Below, in pieces: positions 42,819 to 51,817 of a stretch of DNA of 64,000 bases. Origin of the DNA: Mesorhizobium sp. M4B.F.Ca.ET.203.01.1.1 (GTDB taxonomy: Bacteria; Pseudomonadota; Alphaproteobacteria; Rhizobiales; Rhizobiaceae). The notes under the pieces were generated by a model that saw nothing but the letters and a program-made list of their open reading frames with translations, did not search any database and had not been told where the DNA came from. The DNA is taken from assembly GCF_004791025.1 (NCBI RefSeq), contig NZ_SRUO01000014.1, positions 1-64,000 on the forward strand, read 5' to 3'. The stretch's first letter is position 1. Every line of letters begins with the position of its first letter. The position numbers were made by a program, and so were the translations under genes.

Positions 42819-43295
42819 ATGGCCATCTATGTCGTGATGGAGCCGCCGGGCCGCGGTGAACGATCCGATGGAACGGTCTTTGTCCGCGACGGTTTCGCCT
42901 GGCTGGGCTTCCTCGTGCCGCCGCTGTGGCTCGCCTGGAACCGGCTGTGGATCGAGGCGGCGCTGACCTTCGTCGTCATGGCCATCCTGTCGATGCTTGG
43001 CGAGAAGCTTGGACTTGCCTGGGCGGGCTCGGCCCTGTCGCTGCTGGTCTCGCTCTATGTCGGGCTGGAAGGGCAAGGGCTGCGCATCGCGGCGCTACGC
43101 CGCCGCGGCTGGCACGAATGGGGCGTCGTCGAGGCCGACAGGCTGGACGGCGCCGAGACGCGTCATGCGCTGGAGACCGACGTGCCGCCAGGCGAGCAGC
43201 CGCCCGTGCCGCGCATCGTGCCCGACGCCAATCTGGCACGGCCGGCGCAGACCGGTATGGCTCTGGGGCTCACCCACACGCCGGGAAGGCCCTGA
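42819..43295 (+). CDS. DUF2628 membrane protein in the his operon
   Basis: A 158-residue protein with two or three membrane helices (LGFLVPPLWLAW, IEAALTFVVMAILSML and LAWAGSALSLLVSLYVGL) and a soluble proline-rich C-terminus. The FVRDGFAWLGFLVPPLWLAWNRLW core defines DUF2628. It starts three bases after hisB and ends one base before hisH, so it is part of the operon. No link to histidine synthesis is known to me. Confidence 0.85.
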   Translation: MAIYVVMEPPGRGERSDGTVFVRDGFAWLGFLVPPLWLAWNRLWIEAALTFVVMAILSMLGEKLGLAWAGSALSLLVSLYVGLEGQGLRIAALRRRGWHEWGVVEADRLDGAETRHALETDVPPGEQPPVPRIVPDANLARPAQTGMALGLTHTPGRP

Positions 43296-43296
43296 C

Positions 43297-43947
43297 ATGC
43301 GGGTTGCGATCATCGATTACGGGTCGGGCAATCTGCGCTCGGCCACCAAGGCCTTCGAGCGCGCCGCGCGCGAGGCGGGCATTGCCGCGACAATCGAGCT
43401 CACCGCCGATGCCGAGCGGGTCCGCACCGCCGACCGCATCGTGCTGCCCGGCGTCGGCGCTTATGCCGACTGCGCGGCCGGCCTCAAGGCCGTCAGCGGC
43501 ATGTGGGACGCGGTGGAAGAGGTGGCGATCGTCAAGGGCCGGCCGTTCCTCGGCATCTGCGTCGGCATGCAGCTGATGTCGGAACGCGGGCTGGAAAAGA
43601 CCGTCACCAAGGGCTTCGGCTGGATCGCCGGCGACATCAAGGAGATCACGCCCGCCGATGCGGCGCTGAAGATCCCGCAGATCGGCTGGAACACGATCGA
43701 GCTCACGCGCAAGCATCCGGTATTCTCGGGCATCGAGACCGGGCCGAAGGGACTGCACGCCTATTTCGTCCATTCCTATCATCTGGAGGCCACGAAGCCG
43801 GACGAGGTGCTGGCGGTCGCCGACTATGGCGGGCCGGTGACGGCGGCTGTCGCGCGCGACAACCTGGTCGGCACGCAGTTCCATCCCGAAAAGAGCCAGG
43901 CCCTCGGCCTCGCCCTGATCACCAATTTCCTGCGCTGGAGGCCTTGA
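43297..43947 (+). CDS. hisH: Imidazole glycerol phosphate synthase, glutaminase subunit
   Basis: A 216-residue class I glutamine amidotransferase. The nucleophile cysteine is in FLGICVGMQLM, and the His/Glu pair in GTQFHPEKSQ. It supplies ammonia to HisF. Its stop overlaps the next start in a TGATG. Confidence 0.96.
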   Translation: MRVAIIDYGSGNLRSATKAFERAAREAGIAATIELTADAERVRTADRIVLPGVGAYADCAAGLKAVSGMWDAVEEVAIVKGRPFLGICVGMQLMSERGLEKTVTKGFGWIAGDIKEITPADAALKIPQIGWNTIELTRKHPVFSGIETGPKGLHAYFVHSYHLEATKPDEVLAVADYGGPVTAAVARDNLVGTQFHPEKSQALGLALITNFLRWRP

Positions 43948-44237
43948 TGAGCAAGAAGGGCTACTGGATCGCGCTGATCGACGTCCGCGATCCCGAGATC
44001 TACAAGCAATATATCGAGGCCAACGCTGTGGCATTCGCCAAATACGGTGCGGAATTCCCCGTGCGGGCCGGACGCTACACCAACCCGGAAGGGCCGACGG
44101 GCAATCGCCATGTCGTGGTCGAGTTCGAGTCCTACGAAACGGCGATCGCCTGCTACGAATCGCCGGAATACCAAGCGGCCTCGAAATATAGGCTTACCGC
44201 CTCGACCGGCCACTTTGTCATCGTCGAGGGCGCCTGA
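43947..44237 (+). CDS. DUF1330 domain protein
   Basis: A 96-residue ferredoxin-like-fold protein with MSKKGYWIALIDVRDPEIYKQYIEAN and VVVEFESYETAIACYESPEYQAA, the DUF1330 signature. It overlaps hisH by one base and precedes hisA by two, so it is embedded in the his operon. Function is unknown; family members are small dimeric alpha-beta barrel proteins. Confidence 0.85.
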   Translation: MSKKGYWIALIDVRDPEIYKQYIEANAVAFAKYGAEFPVRAGRYTNPEGPTGNRHVVVEFESYETAIACYESPEYQAASKYRLTASTGHFVIVEGA

Positions 44238-44239
44238 CC

Positions 44240-44986
44240 GTGATCCTGTTTCCCGCGATCGATCTCAAGGACGGCAAATGCGTGCGCCTGAAGCACGGCG
44301 ACATGGCCACGGCCACCATCTACAACGATGACCCGGCGGCCCAGGCCAAGGCCTTCGAGGAACAGGGCTTCGAGTGGCTGCACGTGGTCGACCTCAACGG
44401 CGCCTTCAAGGGCCAGAGCGTCAACAGCGCGGCTGTCGGCGCCATCCTCAAGGCAACCGCGAACCCGGTGCAGCTCGGCGGCGGCATCCGCACGCTGGAG
44501 CAGATCGAGGACTGGCTCGACCGTGGCCTGGCACGCGTCATCCTCGGCACCGTGGCGGTGCGCGACCCCGACCTCGTCAAGCAGGCCTGCAAGACCTTTC
44601 CGGGCAAGATCGCCGTCGGTATCGACGCCAAGGGCGGCAAGGTCGCGGTCGAGGGCTGGGCCGAAGCGTCCAGCCTCGGCGTCGTCGAGCTGGCGCAGAA
44701 ATTCGAAGGCGCCGGCGTCGCCGCCATCATCTACACCGATATCGACCGCGACGGCGTGCTGACCGGGATCAACTGGGATTCGACGATCGACCTCGCCGAG
44801 GCGGTGTCGATTCCGGTGATCGCCTCGGGCGGCCTGGCCTCGATCGCCGACATCGTGCGCATGACCATGCCTGACGCGCAGAGGCTCGAAGGCGCCATTT
44901 CCGGCCGCGCGCTCTATGACGGGCGCATCGACCCGGCCGAGGCGCTGGCGATCCTGCGCGGCGAGGGCATGGAGGCAAGGCCGTGA
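44240..44986 (+). CDS. hisA: Phosphoribosylformimino-5-aminoimidazole carboxamide ribotide isomerase
   Basis: A 248-residue half-barrel-repeat TIM barrel with a GTG start. LFPAIDLKDGKCVRL carries the catalytic Asp, and YTDIDRDGVLTGINW the second. VQLGGGIRTLEQIEDWL binds phosphate. Overlaps the next gene by four bases. Confidence 0.96.
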   Translation: MILFPAIDLKDGKCVRLKHGDMATATIYNDDPAAQAKAFEEQGFEWLHVVDLNGAFKGQSVNSAAVGAILKATANPVQLGGGIRTLEQIEDWLDRGLARVILGTVAVRDPDLVKQACKTFPGKIAVGIDAKGGKVAVEGWAEASSLGVVELAQKFEGAGVAAIIYTDIDRDGVLTGINWDSTIDLAEAVSIPVIASGGLASIADIVRMTMPDAQRLEGAISGRALYDGRIDPAEALAILRGEGMEARP

Positions 44987-45822
44987 AGGTCTCGATCATC
45001 CTGGCGTCCTACGACAGCGGCCACTATCACGGCGGCTGCGGCCAGGGTCCGGACGCGCTGATGGCCGGCGGCCTGGCCGACGCGCTCAAGCTTGCCGGCC
45101 ACGACATCGACGTCCACGATATCGGCAGGGTGAGCGACGACGAGCAGGCGCGCGAGATCGCGACCGGCTTCGCCGTCTGCAACGCCGTCTCGGGCGAGGT
45201 GCGCATCGCCCTCGACAATGGACGGTTTCCCGTCGTGCTCGCCGGTAACTGCCTGAGCAGCGCAGGCGCCGTGGCCGGCCAAGGCTCCGACGCCATCATC
45301 TGGGCCGACCAGCATGGCGACATCAACACGCCGGACACTTCCACCTCGGGATTTCTCGACGGCATGGCGCTGGCGACGGTACTGGGCCTCTGCTGGCGGC
45401 CGATGACGGCGCAGATCCCCGGCTTCAAGCCGATCGATCCCGCCCGTGCGGTGCTCGTCAATGCGCGCGACCTCGACCCGGCGGAAAAAGACCGTCTGGA
45501 AAAGCTCCCCGTGATCCGGGCGGAATGTCCGGGCTGGGCCGGGGCGGCCGAAAAGCTGAAGGCCGCCGGCGCAAGCCGTGTCCACATGCATATCGACCTC
45601 GACGTGCACGATCCCGAAGAGCTGCAGGCGAACCGCTTCGCGACGCCCGGCGGTCCCGCTCCGGAGCAGGTGCGCCGCGCCATGTGCGGCATGGCCGGCC
45701 TGCTGCCCGTCGCCGGCCTCACCATCTCCGCCTATGATCCGGCCTTCGATGCCAAGGGCGAGGTGCCGCCGCTGGTCGGTGAACTGCTGGTCGACCTGCT
45801 GGCGACATTGGAGAAGAGCTGA
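44983..45822 (+). CDS. Arginase/ureohydrolase-family protein in the his operon
   Basis: A 279-residue ureohydrolase-fold protein. Manganese-binding motifs are IIWADQHGDINTP (Asp, His, Asp) and HMHIDLDVHDPEEL (two Asp). The first ligand region, usually GGDHS or GNHS, reads AGNCLSSAG with Cys replacing His, as in some uncharacterised arginase relatives. It overlaps hisA by four bases and hisF by one, so it is fully coupled. A hydrolase of a guanidino or formimino compound is possible; the role in this operon is unknown. Confidence 0.8.
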   Translation: MKVSIILASYDSGHYHGGCGQGPDALMAGGLADALKLAGHDIDVHDIGRVSDDEQAREIATGFAVCNAVSGEVRIALDNGRFPVVLAGNCLSSAGAVAGQGSDAIIWADQHGDINTPDTSTSGFLDGMALATVLGLCWRPMTAQIPGFKPIDPARAVLVNARDLDPAEKDRLEKLPVIRAECPGWAGAAEKLKAAGASRVHMHIDLDVHDPEELQANRFATPGGPAPEQVRRAMCGMAGLLPVAGLTISAYDPAFDAKGEVPPLVGELLVDLLATLEKS

Positions 45823-46613
45823 TGCTGAAGGCACGCGTCATTCCTTGCCTCGACGTCAAGAACGGCCGCGTCGTCAAGGGCGTCAACTTCGTCGACCTCA
45901 TCGATGCCGGCGATCCGGTCGAGGCGGCCAAGGCCTATGACGCGGCCGGCGCCGACGAGCTCTGCTTCCTCGACATCACCGCCTCGTCGGACAACCGCGA
46001 GACCATCTTCGACGTCGTCGCCCGCACCGCCGAGCAATGCTTCATGCCGCTCACCGTCGGCGGCGGCGTGCGCCAGGTGGCCGACATAAGAAGGCTGCTT
46101 CTGGCCGGCGCCGACAAGGTGTCGATCAACACGGCAGCGGTGAAGAATCCCGATTTCGTCGCGGAAGCGGCCGACAAGTTCGGCAACCAGTGCATCGTGG
46201 TGGCCATCGACGCCAAGAAGGTCTCGGGCGCCGGCGAGGCCGACCGCTGGGAGATCTTCACCCATGGCGGGCGCGAGAAGACCGGCATCGACGCCGTCGA
46301 CTTCGCCAGGCGGATGGTCGATCGCGGCGCCGGCGAGATCTTGCTTACCTCGATGGACCGCGACGGCACCAAGGCCGGCTACGACATCGCGCTGACACGC
46401 GCGATCGCGGACGCGGTGCGCGCGCCGGTCATCGCCTCCGGCGGCGTCGGCACGCTCGACCATCTGGTGGAAGGCATCCGCGACGGCCATGCCGGTGCGG
46501 TGCTTGCCGCCTCGATCTTCCATTTCGGCACCTACACCATCGCCGAGGCCAAGGCGCATATGGCCGCTGCCGGGCTGCCGATGCGGCTGGACTCGCCGGT
46601 TCAACGGGCTTAA
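45822..46613 (+). CDS. hisF: Imidazole glycerol phosphate synthase, cyclase subunit
   Basis: A 263-residue TIM barrel. RVIPCLDVKNGRVVKGVNF holds the catalytic Asp; LLTSMDRDGTKAGYD holds the second. VGGGVRQVADIRRLL and ASGGVGTLDHL bind phosphate. It works as a heterodimer with HisH. Confidence 0.97.
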   Translation: MLKARVIPCLDVKNGRVVKGVNFVDLIDAGDPVEAAKAYDAAGADELCFLDITASSDNRETIFDVVARTAEQCFMPLTVGGGVRQVADIRRLLLAGADKVSINTAAVKNPDFVAEAADKFGNQCIVVAIDAKKVSGAGEADRWEIFTHGGREKTGIDAVDFARRMVDRGAGEILLTSMDRDGTKAGYDIALTRAIADAVRAPVIASGGVGTLDHLVEGIRDGHAGAVLAASIFHFGTYTIAEAKAHMAAAGLPMRLDSPVQRA

Positions 46614-46622
46614 ACGGCGAAA

Positions 46623-46946
46623 ATGACTGAGTTTTCGCTGTCCGATCTGGAAAAGACCATCCGGGAACGCGCCCGCTCCGGCGATCCGGACTCGTGGACG
46701 GCAAAGCTGTTCGCCAAGGGCATCGACAAGGCGGCGCAGAAGCTCGGCGAGGAAGCCGTCGAGACGGTGATCGCCGCCGTGCGCGGCGACAGGCAGGGCC
46801 TCGTTTCGGAAAGTGCCGATCTTATGTATCATTGGCTGGTCGTCCTCGGCATCGCCGGCGTGCCGCTGGACGAGGTGCTGAAGGAGCTCGAGGGCCGCAC
46901 CGGCCGCTCGGGGGTTGCCGAAAAGGCGTCGCGGCCCAAGGGCTGA
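46623..46946 (+). CDS. hisE: Phosphoribosyl-ATP pyrophosphatase
   Basis: A 107-residue HisE. The MazG-like core has GIDKAAQKLGEEAVETVIAAV and SADLMYHWLVVL, with metal-binding Glu and Asp. It hydrolyses phosphoribosyl-ATP. It is the last his gene here; hisI, G, D, C are elsewhere. Confidence 0.95.
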   Translation: MTEFSLSDLEKTIRERARSGDPDSWTAKLFAKGIDKAAQKLGEEAVETVIAAVRGDRQGLVSESADLMYHWLVVLGIAGVPLDEVLKELEGRTGRSGVAEKASRPKG

Positions 46947-46961
46947 CGGTAGAGACGGATT

Positions 46962-47010
46962 GAGCATGATGTCGCCCGAGAACCGCTTCACACTTTTCGA
47001 CATCATGCTC
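46962..47010. repeat. Dispersed 49-base palindromic element
   Basis: GAGCATGATGTCG and CGACATCATGCTC form perfect 13-base arms around a 23-base centre. It lies between hisE and coaA. Family members at 38885 and 60126 have the same 49-base length. Confidence 0.82.
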
Positions 47011-47029
47011 TAGGAGGGCAGGAAACTCG

Positions 47030-47989
47030 ATGGATCAGCTTGCTCCTACCGAGAAATACTCCCCCTATCGCTTCTTCTCGGCCGAGCAATGGTCACAGTT
47101 CCGCGCCGACACGCCGCTGACGCTGACCGAGGACGAGATCGACCGCTTGCGGTCGTTGAACGACCCGGTCGACCTCGAGGAGGTCAAACGCATCTATCTG
47201 TCGCTGTCGCGGCTGCTCTCGGCGCATGTCGAGGCAAGCCAGCTCCTGTTCCGGCAGCGCCAAGCCTTCTTCAACGCCCAGGATGTGGTCAAGACGCCCT
47301 TCATCATCGGCATCGCCGGCTCGGTCGCGGTCGGCAAATCGACCACGGCGCGCGTGCTCAAGGAGCTTCTGGCGCGCTGGCCGTCGAGCCCAAAGGTCGA
47401 TCTGATCACCACCGACGGCTTTCTGCTGCCAAACGAGATCCTGCGCCGCGACAATCTGATGGAGCGCAAGGGCTTTCCCGACAGCTATGATGTCGGCGCG
47501 CTGCTCAGGTTCCTGTCCGGCATCAAGTCGGCGCAACGCAATGTCCGCGCGCCGGTCTATTCGCACCTGACCTACGATGTCATTCCCGGCGAGTTCGTCA
47601 CCATCGATCGGCCGGACATTTTGATCTTCGAGGGCATCAACGTGCTGCAGCCGGGCAAATTGCCGAGGGACGGCAAGATCGTGCCCTTCCTGTCGGACTT
47701 CTTCGACTTCGCCATCTACATCGATGCCGACGAGAAACTGATCCACCAGTGGTACATCCAGCGCTTCATGCGGCTGCGCGAAACCGCCTTCCGCAACCCG
47801 GACTCCTTCTTCCACCGCTATTCGCAGCTTTCGGAAGACGCCGCACGCGCCATCGCCGAAGGTCTGTGGACCAACATCAACCTGAAGAACCTGCGCGAGA
47901 ACATCCTGCCGACGCGGGCGCGCGCCGACCTTATCCTGCGCAAGGGCGCCAATCACCTGGTCGAGGAGGTGGCGCTGAGGAAGCTTTGA
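47030..47989 (+). CDS. coaA: Pantothenate kinase, type I
   Basis: A 319-residue kinase, the first step in coenzyme A synthesis. P-loop GIAGSVAVGKSTTARVL near residue 97, FLLPNEILRRDNLMERKGFPDSYD and HWYIQRF-like HQWYIQRFMRLRETAF are all typical. It follows hisE with only the palindromic element between, an arrangement common in rhizobia. Confidence 0.95.
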   Translation: MDQLAPTEKYSPYRFFSAEQWSQFRADTPLTLTEDEIDRLRSLNDPVDLEEVKRIYLSLSRLLSAHVEASQLLFRQRQAFFNAQDVVKTPFIIGIAGSVAVGKSTTARVLKELLARWPSSPKVDLITTDGFLLPNEILRRDNLMERKGFPDSYDVGALLRFLSGIKSAQRNVRAPVYSHLTYDVIPGEFVTIDRPDILIFEGINVLQPGKLPRDGKIVPFLSDFFDFAIYIDADEKLIHQWYIQRFMRLRETAFRNPDSFFHRYSQLSEDAARAIAEGLWTNINLKNLRENILPTRARADLILRKGANHLVEEVALRKL

Positions 47990-48065
47990 CGCGCCGAGGC
48001 ATTCCTTAAAGTCATCTTAACCGAGCTTTCCTATTGTCGGGCCCGATCCGCGGGCTGGGCAAGCA

Positions 48066-49073
48066 ATGAACGCGCCATTCCTCCACATCGATCGACCGGC
48101 GTCGAGCGGCATCGCGCACCCGCGAACCGGCACGGCGACGGTCGCGCTGATCGTGCCGGTGCACAATGAGGAAAGCGCGATCGCGCCGTTTCTGGCGGCC
48201 GTGCGCGAACACACCGACCCGCTGAAGCAAGCCGGCGTCGCCTTCGACTTCATCTTCGTCAATGACGGCAGCAGCGACGCGACGCTCGATCGGCTGATCG
48301 AGGCGCAGCAAGCCGATCCGCGCATCCGGGTGATCGACCTGTCGCGCAATTTCGGCAAGGAAGCCGCCTTGACCGCCGGGCTCGACTGCTGCGATGCGGA
48401 TGCCGCGATCCCGATGGATGCCGACCTCCAGGATCCGCCGCATGTCATTCCGCTGCTTGTCGAGAAATGGCGCGAGGGTTTCGAGGTCGTGCTCGCCAAG
48501 CGCGCCAGCCGCGCCAGCGACAGTTTCCTCAAGCAGCGCTCGGCGTCGATGTTCTACCGCGTTCACAACTGGATCGCGCAGCAGAAGATCCCGCAGGATG
48601 TCGGCGATTTCCGGCTGATCGACCGCCAGGTGATTGAGGCGCTGCGTTCGCTTCCCGAGCGGCGTCGGTTCATGAAAGGGCTGTTCGCCTGGGTGGGCTT
48701 CCGCTCCGCCACCGTCGAATACAGCCGCGACCAGCGCAGCGCCGGACAGTCGAAGTTCTCGGGCTGGCGGCTGTGGAACTTCGCGCTGGAAGGCATCACC
48801 AGCTTCTCGAGCGCACCGCTGGAGGTCTGGACCTATGTCGGCGCGACGATCTCGGCCTTCGCGTTCCTCTATGGCCTCCTGATCATCGCCAAGACGCTGG
48901 TTTTCGGCATCGACGTGCCCGGCTATGCCTCGCTGCTGGTCAGCGTGCTGTTCCTCGGCGGCATCCAGCTGCTCGGCATCGGCATCATCGGCCAGTATCT
49001 CGGCCGCGTCTATGCCGAGATCAAACAGCGCCCGATCTACATCGTGCGCCGCAAATACGACGGGACGCCCTGA
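48066..49073 (+). CDS. Glycosyltransferase family 2, polyprenyl-phosphate type
   Basis: A 335-residue enzyme. The GT2 domain has LIVPVHNEESAIAPF, FVNDGSSDATL and MDADLQDPPHVIPLL with the metal-binding acids. Two membrane helices close the C-terminus (VGATISAFAFLYGLLIIAKTL and LLVSVLFLGGIQLLGIGIIG). It resembles GtrB/ArnC-like enzymes that load a sugar on undecaprenyl phosphate. A GtrA-like gene lies two genes on, which fits glycan modification at the envelope. Confidence 0.88.
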   Translation: MNAPFLHIDRPASSGIAHPRTGTATVALIVPVHNEESAIAPFLAAVREHTDPLKQAGVAFDFIFVNDGSSDATLDRLIEAQQADPRIRVIDLSRNFGKEAALTAGLDCCDADAAIPMDADLQDPPHVIPLLVEKWREGFEVVLAKRASRASDSFLKQRSASMFYRVHNWIAQQKIPQDVGDFRLIDRQVIEALRSLPERRRFMKGLFAWVGFRSATVEYSRDQRSAGQSKFSGWRLWNFALEGITSFSSAPLEVWTYVGATISAFAFLYGLLIIAKTLVFGIDVPGYASLLVSVLFLGGIQLLGIGIIGQYLGRVYAEIKQRPIYIVRRKYDGTP

Positions 49074-49843
49074 TGGAGCTCGATGCCTATCGGCGGATGG
49101 CGGCCACCGAGGACGAGCATTGGTGGTTCTGCGGGCGGCGCGCCATCGCCGAGGCGGTCATCCGCGGCCTCGGCCTGCCCCGCGACGCCGATATCCTCGA
49201 GATCGGCGCCGGCACGGGCGGCAACATCAGGATGCTGGAGCAGTTCGGCACCGTGACGGCGGTGGAGATGAACGAGCTGGCGCGCCGGATCGCCCGCGAG
49301 AAGACGGGCCGCGACTTCCTTGCCGGCCATCTTCCCGATGGCATGCCCGTGACGTCGGCGAGCTTCGACCTCGTCTGCCTGTTCGACGTGCTTGAGCATG
49401 TCGCGGAAGACGAAGCCTCGCTGGAGACGATAAGGCGAATGCTGAAGCCGGGCGGCAAGGTCGTGCTCACGGTTCCGGCGCACCAATGGCTGTGGAGCAA
49501 GCACGATGTCGGGCTGCACCACATGCGGCGCTATTCGCGCAATCTGTTGAAGACGCGTATCGAACAGGCCGGTTATCGCGTCGAGAAGCTGAGCTACACC
49601 AATGCGGCGCTGTTTCCGGTGGCGGCGCTCGCCCGCCTTGCCGACCGCCTGCGGCGCTCGAACACCGCTTCCGGGCAGGCGATGCCGCCAAAGCCGATCA
49701 ACAGCGCGATGAAGGCGCTGTTTTCGGCCGAAAGCCGGATCCTGCCGAATGCCGGGCTGCCGTTCGGTGTCTCGCTGCTTGCCGTGTTCGGCACGGACGC
49801 GGCCTTCGACAGGGCGCGACTGGACAGCCGGCTGGCGGCCTGA
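49073..49843 (+). CDS. Class I SAM-dependent methyltransferase
   Basis: A 256-residue methyltransferase. It begins MELDAYRRMAATEDEHWWFCGRR, with motif I ILEIGAGTGGNIRML and LVCLFDVLEHVAEDEASL. The N-terminal WWF-type region occurs in methyltransferases of glycan or lipid clusters. The start overlaps the preceding stop in TGATG. Substrate is unknown, likely a saccharide or lipid carrier. Confidence 0.82.
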   Translation: MELDAYRRMAATEDEHWWFCGRRAIAEAVIRGLGLPRDADILEIGAGTGGNIRMLEQFGTVTAVEMNELARRIAREKTGRDFLAGHLPDGMPVTSASFDLVCLFDVLEHVAEDEASLETIRRMLKPGGKVVLTVPAHQWLWSKHDVGLHHMRRYSRNLLKTRIEQAGYRVEKLSYTNAALFPVAALARLADRLRRSNTASGQAMPPKPINSAMKALFSAESRILPNAGLPFGVSLLAVFGTDAAFDRARLDSRLAA

Positions 49844-49851
49844 CTCCGACC

Positions 49852-50253
49852 ATGCTGAACATTCTGCGCTCCCACCGGATTTCGCGCTTCGCAGTGATCG
49901 GCGGCGCTTCGACGCTGGTCTATGCCGTTTGCGCCCTGGCGCTGTCGCGCGGCGGCACTGGAGCCGCGATGCTCCCGGCAACGGCGGCGTCCGTGGTCGC
50001 CTATGCCATTGCGGGGCTGTTCTCCTATGCCGGACACAAGTACTTCACTTTCATGTCGGCTGGCGCGCACGCCTTCGAACTGCCGCGCTTTGCTCTGCTC
50101 AACGCGATGGGCCTGGCGACAGCCATCGCCTTGCCCGTCGTCCTCACCGAGCGGCTGGGCATGCCCGCGGCCATCCCGATCGTCCTGACCTGCATCGTCG
50201 TGCCGCTGGTGAATTACATCGTGCTCAGGCGTTGGGTGTTCCGCGATGTCTAG
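49852..50253 (+). CDS. GtrA-like flippase-family membrane protein
   Basis: A 133-residue protein with four membrane helices. RFAVIGGASTLVYAVCALALS and AYAIAGLFSYAGHKYFTF are the GtrA signature. Family members help move undecaprenyl-linked sugars across the inner membrane, in line with the GT2 enzyme two genes upstream. Overlaps the next gene by eight bases. Confidence 0.88.
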   Translation: MLNILRSHRISRFAVIGGASTLVYAVCALALSRGGTGAAMLPATAASVVAYAIAGLFSYAGHKYFTFMSAGAHAFELPRFALLNAMGLATAIALPVVLTERLGMPAAIPIVLTCIVVPLVNYIVLRRWVFRDV

Positions 50254-51805
50254 AGCCGAGCCCTACGACAAGCCTTTGGCCGGATTTGCTCCCACGTCGC
50301 GACCCGTCCGGCGGATCGCGACGCCGCTTTTCCTGACGTTCTTGGCTGCCGCCTATGCGGCGTGGCTGGCGATCGCTGTGGTGCCGACCAATGTCGATGT
50401 GTCGTGGCTGCTGGTGGTCTGCGAGCGGCTGTTGAACGGCGAACGGCTGAACACCGATATGCTAGAGACCAATCCGCCCTTCTCGATCTGGCTGTATATG
50501 CCGTTCGTGCTGCTGGAGAGGCTGACCGGCATAGCGGCCGAGTTCTGGCTGGCGCTCGGGGTTGTCTGTCTCGGTCTGGCCAGCCTGGTGGTTTGCGCCC
50601 GGATCCTGACGCGCGCCGACCCGATCTACCGGCAGGCCGGCGGCTTCTGGGTGCTGGCGGCGGTGGCCTTCATGGTACTGTGTTTCCTGCCGGATCAGTT
50701 CGGCCAGCGCGAGCAGTTCGCGCTGATCGGCATCCTGCCCTGGCTGGCATTGCAGTGCGCGCGCCAGCGGCAACCGGACTTCGTTGCCGGATCGCTTGCC
50801 GAACGCATCGTGGCCGGCCTCGGCGCCGGCGTCATGGTGATGGTCAAGCCACCCCACTTCGCCCTGGCCTTCGTCGTGCCGTCGCTGTGCCTCGCCTGGC
50901 AACGGCGTTCGCCAAGGCCGATCCTCGTTACGGAAAACCTTATCGGGGCCGCGATGGCCGTCTTCTACGTGGCCAGCATCGCAATCTTCGACCGCGGCTA
51001 CCTGACGCAAGTCCTGCCGCTCGTCAGGGAAGTCTACCTGCCGCTTCGCGCGCCACTGCTCGACAATCTGGAGAACTGGCCGAAGATCGTGCTGCTGCTG
51101 TCGGCCGCGATCGTTGTCGGGACGGGAGCGCCGAGGCATGTGCATTGGGACACAAGGATCGCGCTGGCAAGCGCGCTCGGCCTGGTCCCCGCCTTCCTGC
51201 TGATGGGCAAGGGATGGCCGAACCACGCCCTGCCGATGGTCGCGATCACGGCAATCGCGTTCGGCCTGCAGCTTCTGCGGTTCGGCGATTTCCCAAAGAA
51301 AGGGATGGTTCGCAAAGCCGCGCTGATGTTCGGCTGCGTTCTGCTGCTGCAAGCGACGACCAGGGCGCAGTATGACGCGCTGACCAGGGACAGCGGACCG
51401 ATCGAGCGATCGGTCGGTGCGATCCGCGACAGCTTCGAGCATCCGACGATCGTATCGATCGCCTCCCAGATGCAGGCCGCGTACCCCCTGACCCGGCTGG
51501 TGGGCGGCAGGTTCGTGTCGCGCAACCCCGGCGCCTGGATGGTCTCCAGCGCCCAGAAACTGGTGGACAGGACCGATGACCCCGAACAGAAGCTGAGATT
51601 GGAGACAATCCGCGATCAGGCGATCGGCGACTTTGCCGCCGAGATAGCGGCAAAGCAGCCCGACATCGTGCTGGCAGGCCCGGCAGGCAATCCGTCCTGG
51701 GATGCGCTCATGCACGGCGACAAGCGGATCATGGCTGCCTTGCGCAACTACCGTGTGCTGCATGCGGAGCCGGCAATCACCGTCTACCGGCGCATCCAAA
51801 GATGA
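50246..51805 (+). CDS. GT-C-like polytopic membrane protein
   Basis: A 519-residue protein with roughly nine to ten membrane helices. After the first helix comes a long loop with VDVSWLLVVCERLLNGERL and ETNPPFSIWLYMPF, reminiscent of acceptor loops in GT-C/ArnT-like glycosyltransferases. The C-terminal soluble part (about residues 400-519) is a probable periplasmic domain. Within this cluster it would transfer the lipid-linked sugar to its target. Named function cannot be given. Confidence 0.75.
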   Translation: MSRAEPYDKPLAGFAPTSRPVRRIATPLFLTFLAAAYAAWLAIAVVPTNVDVSWLLVVCERLLNGERLNTDMLETNPPFSIWLYMPFVLLERLTGIAAEFWLALGVVCLGLASLVVCARILTRADPIYRQAGGFWVLAAVAFMVLCFLPDQFGQREQFALIGILPWLALQCARQRQPDFVAGSLAERIVAGLGAGVMVMVKPPHFALAFVVPSLCLAWQRRSPRPILVTENLIGAAMAVFYVASIAIFDRGYLTQVLPLVREVYLPLRAPLLDNLENWPKIVLLLSAAIVVGTGAPRHVHWDTRIALASALGLVPAFLLMGKGWPNHALPMVAITAIAFGLQLLRFGDFPKKGMVRKAALMFGCVLLLQATTRAQYDALTRDSGPIERSVGAIRDSFEHPTIVSIASQMQAAYPLTRLVGGRFVSRNPGAWMVSSAQKLVDRTDDPEQKLRLETIRDQAIGDFAAEIAAKQPDIVLAGPAGNPSWDALMHGDKRIMAALRNYRVLHAEPAITVYRRIQR

Positions 51806-51817
51806 AGGATACGGCGC

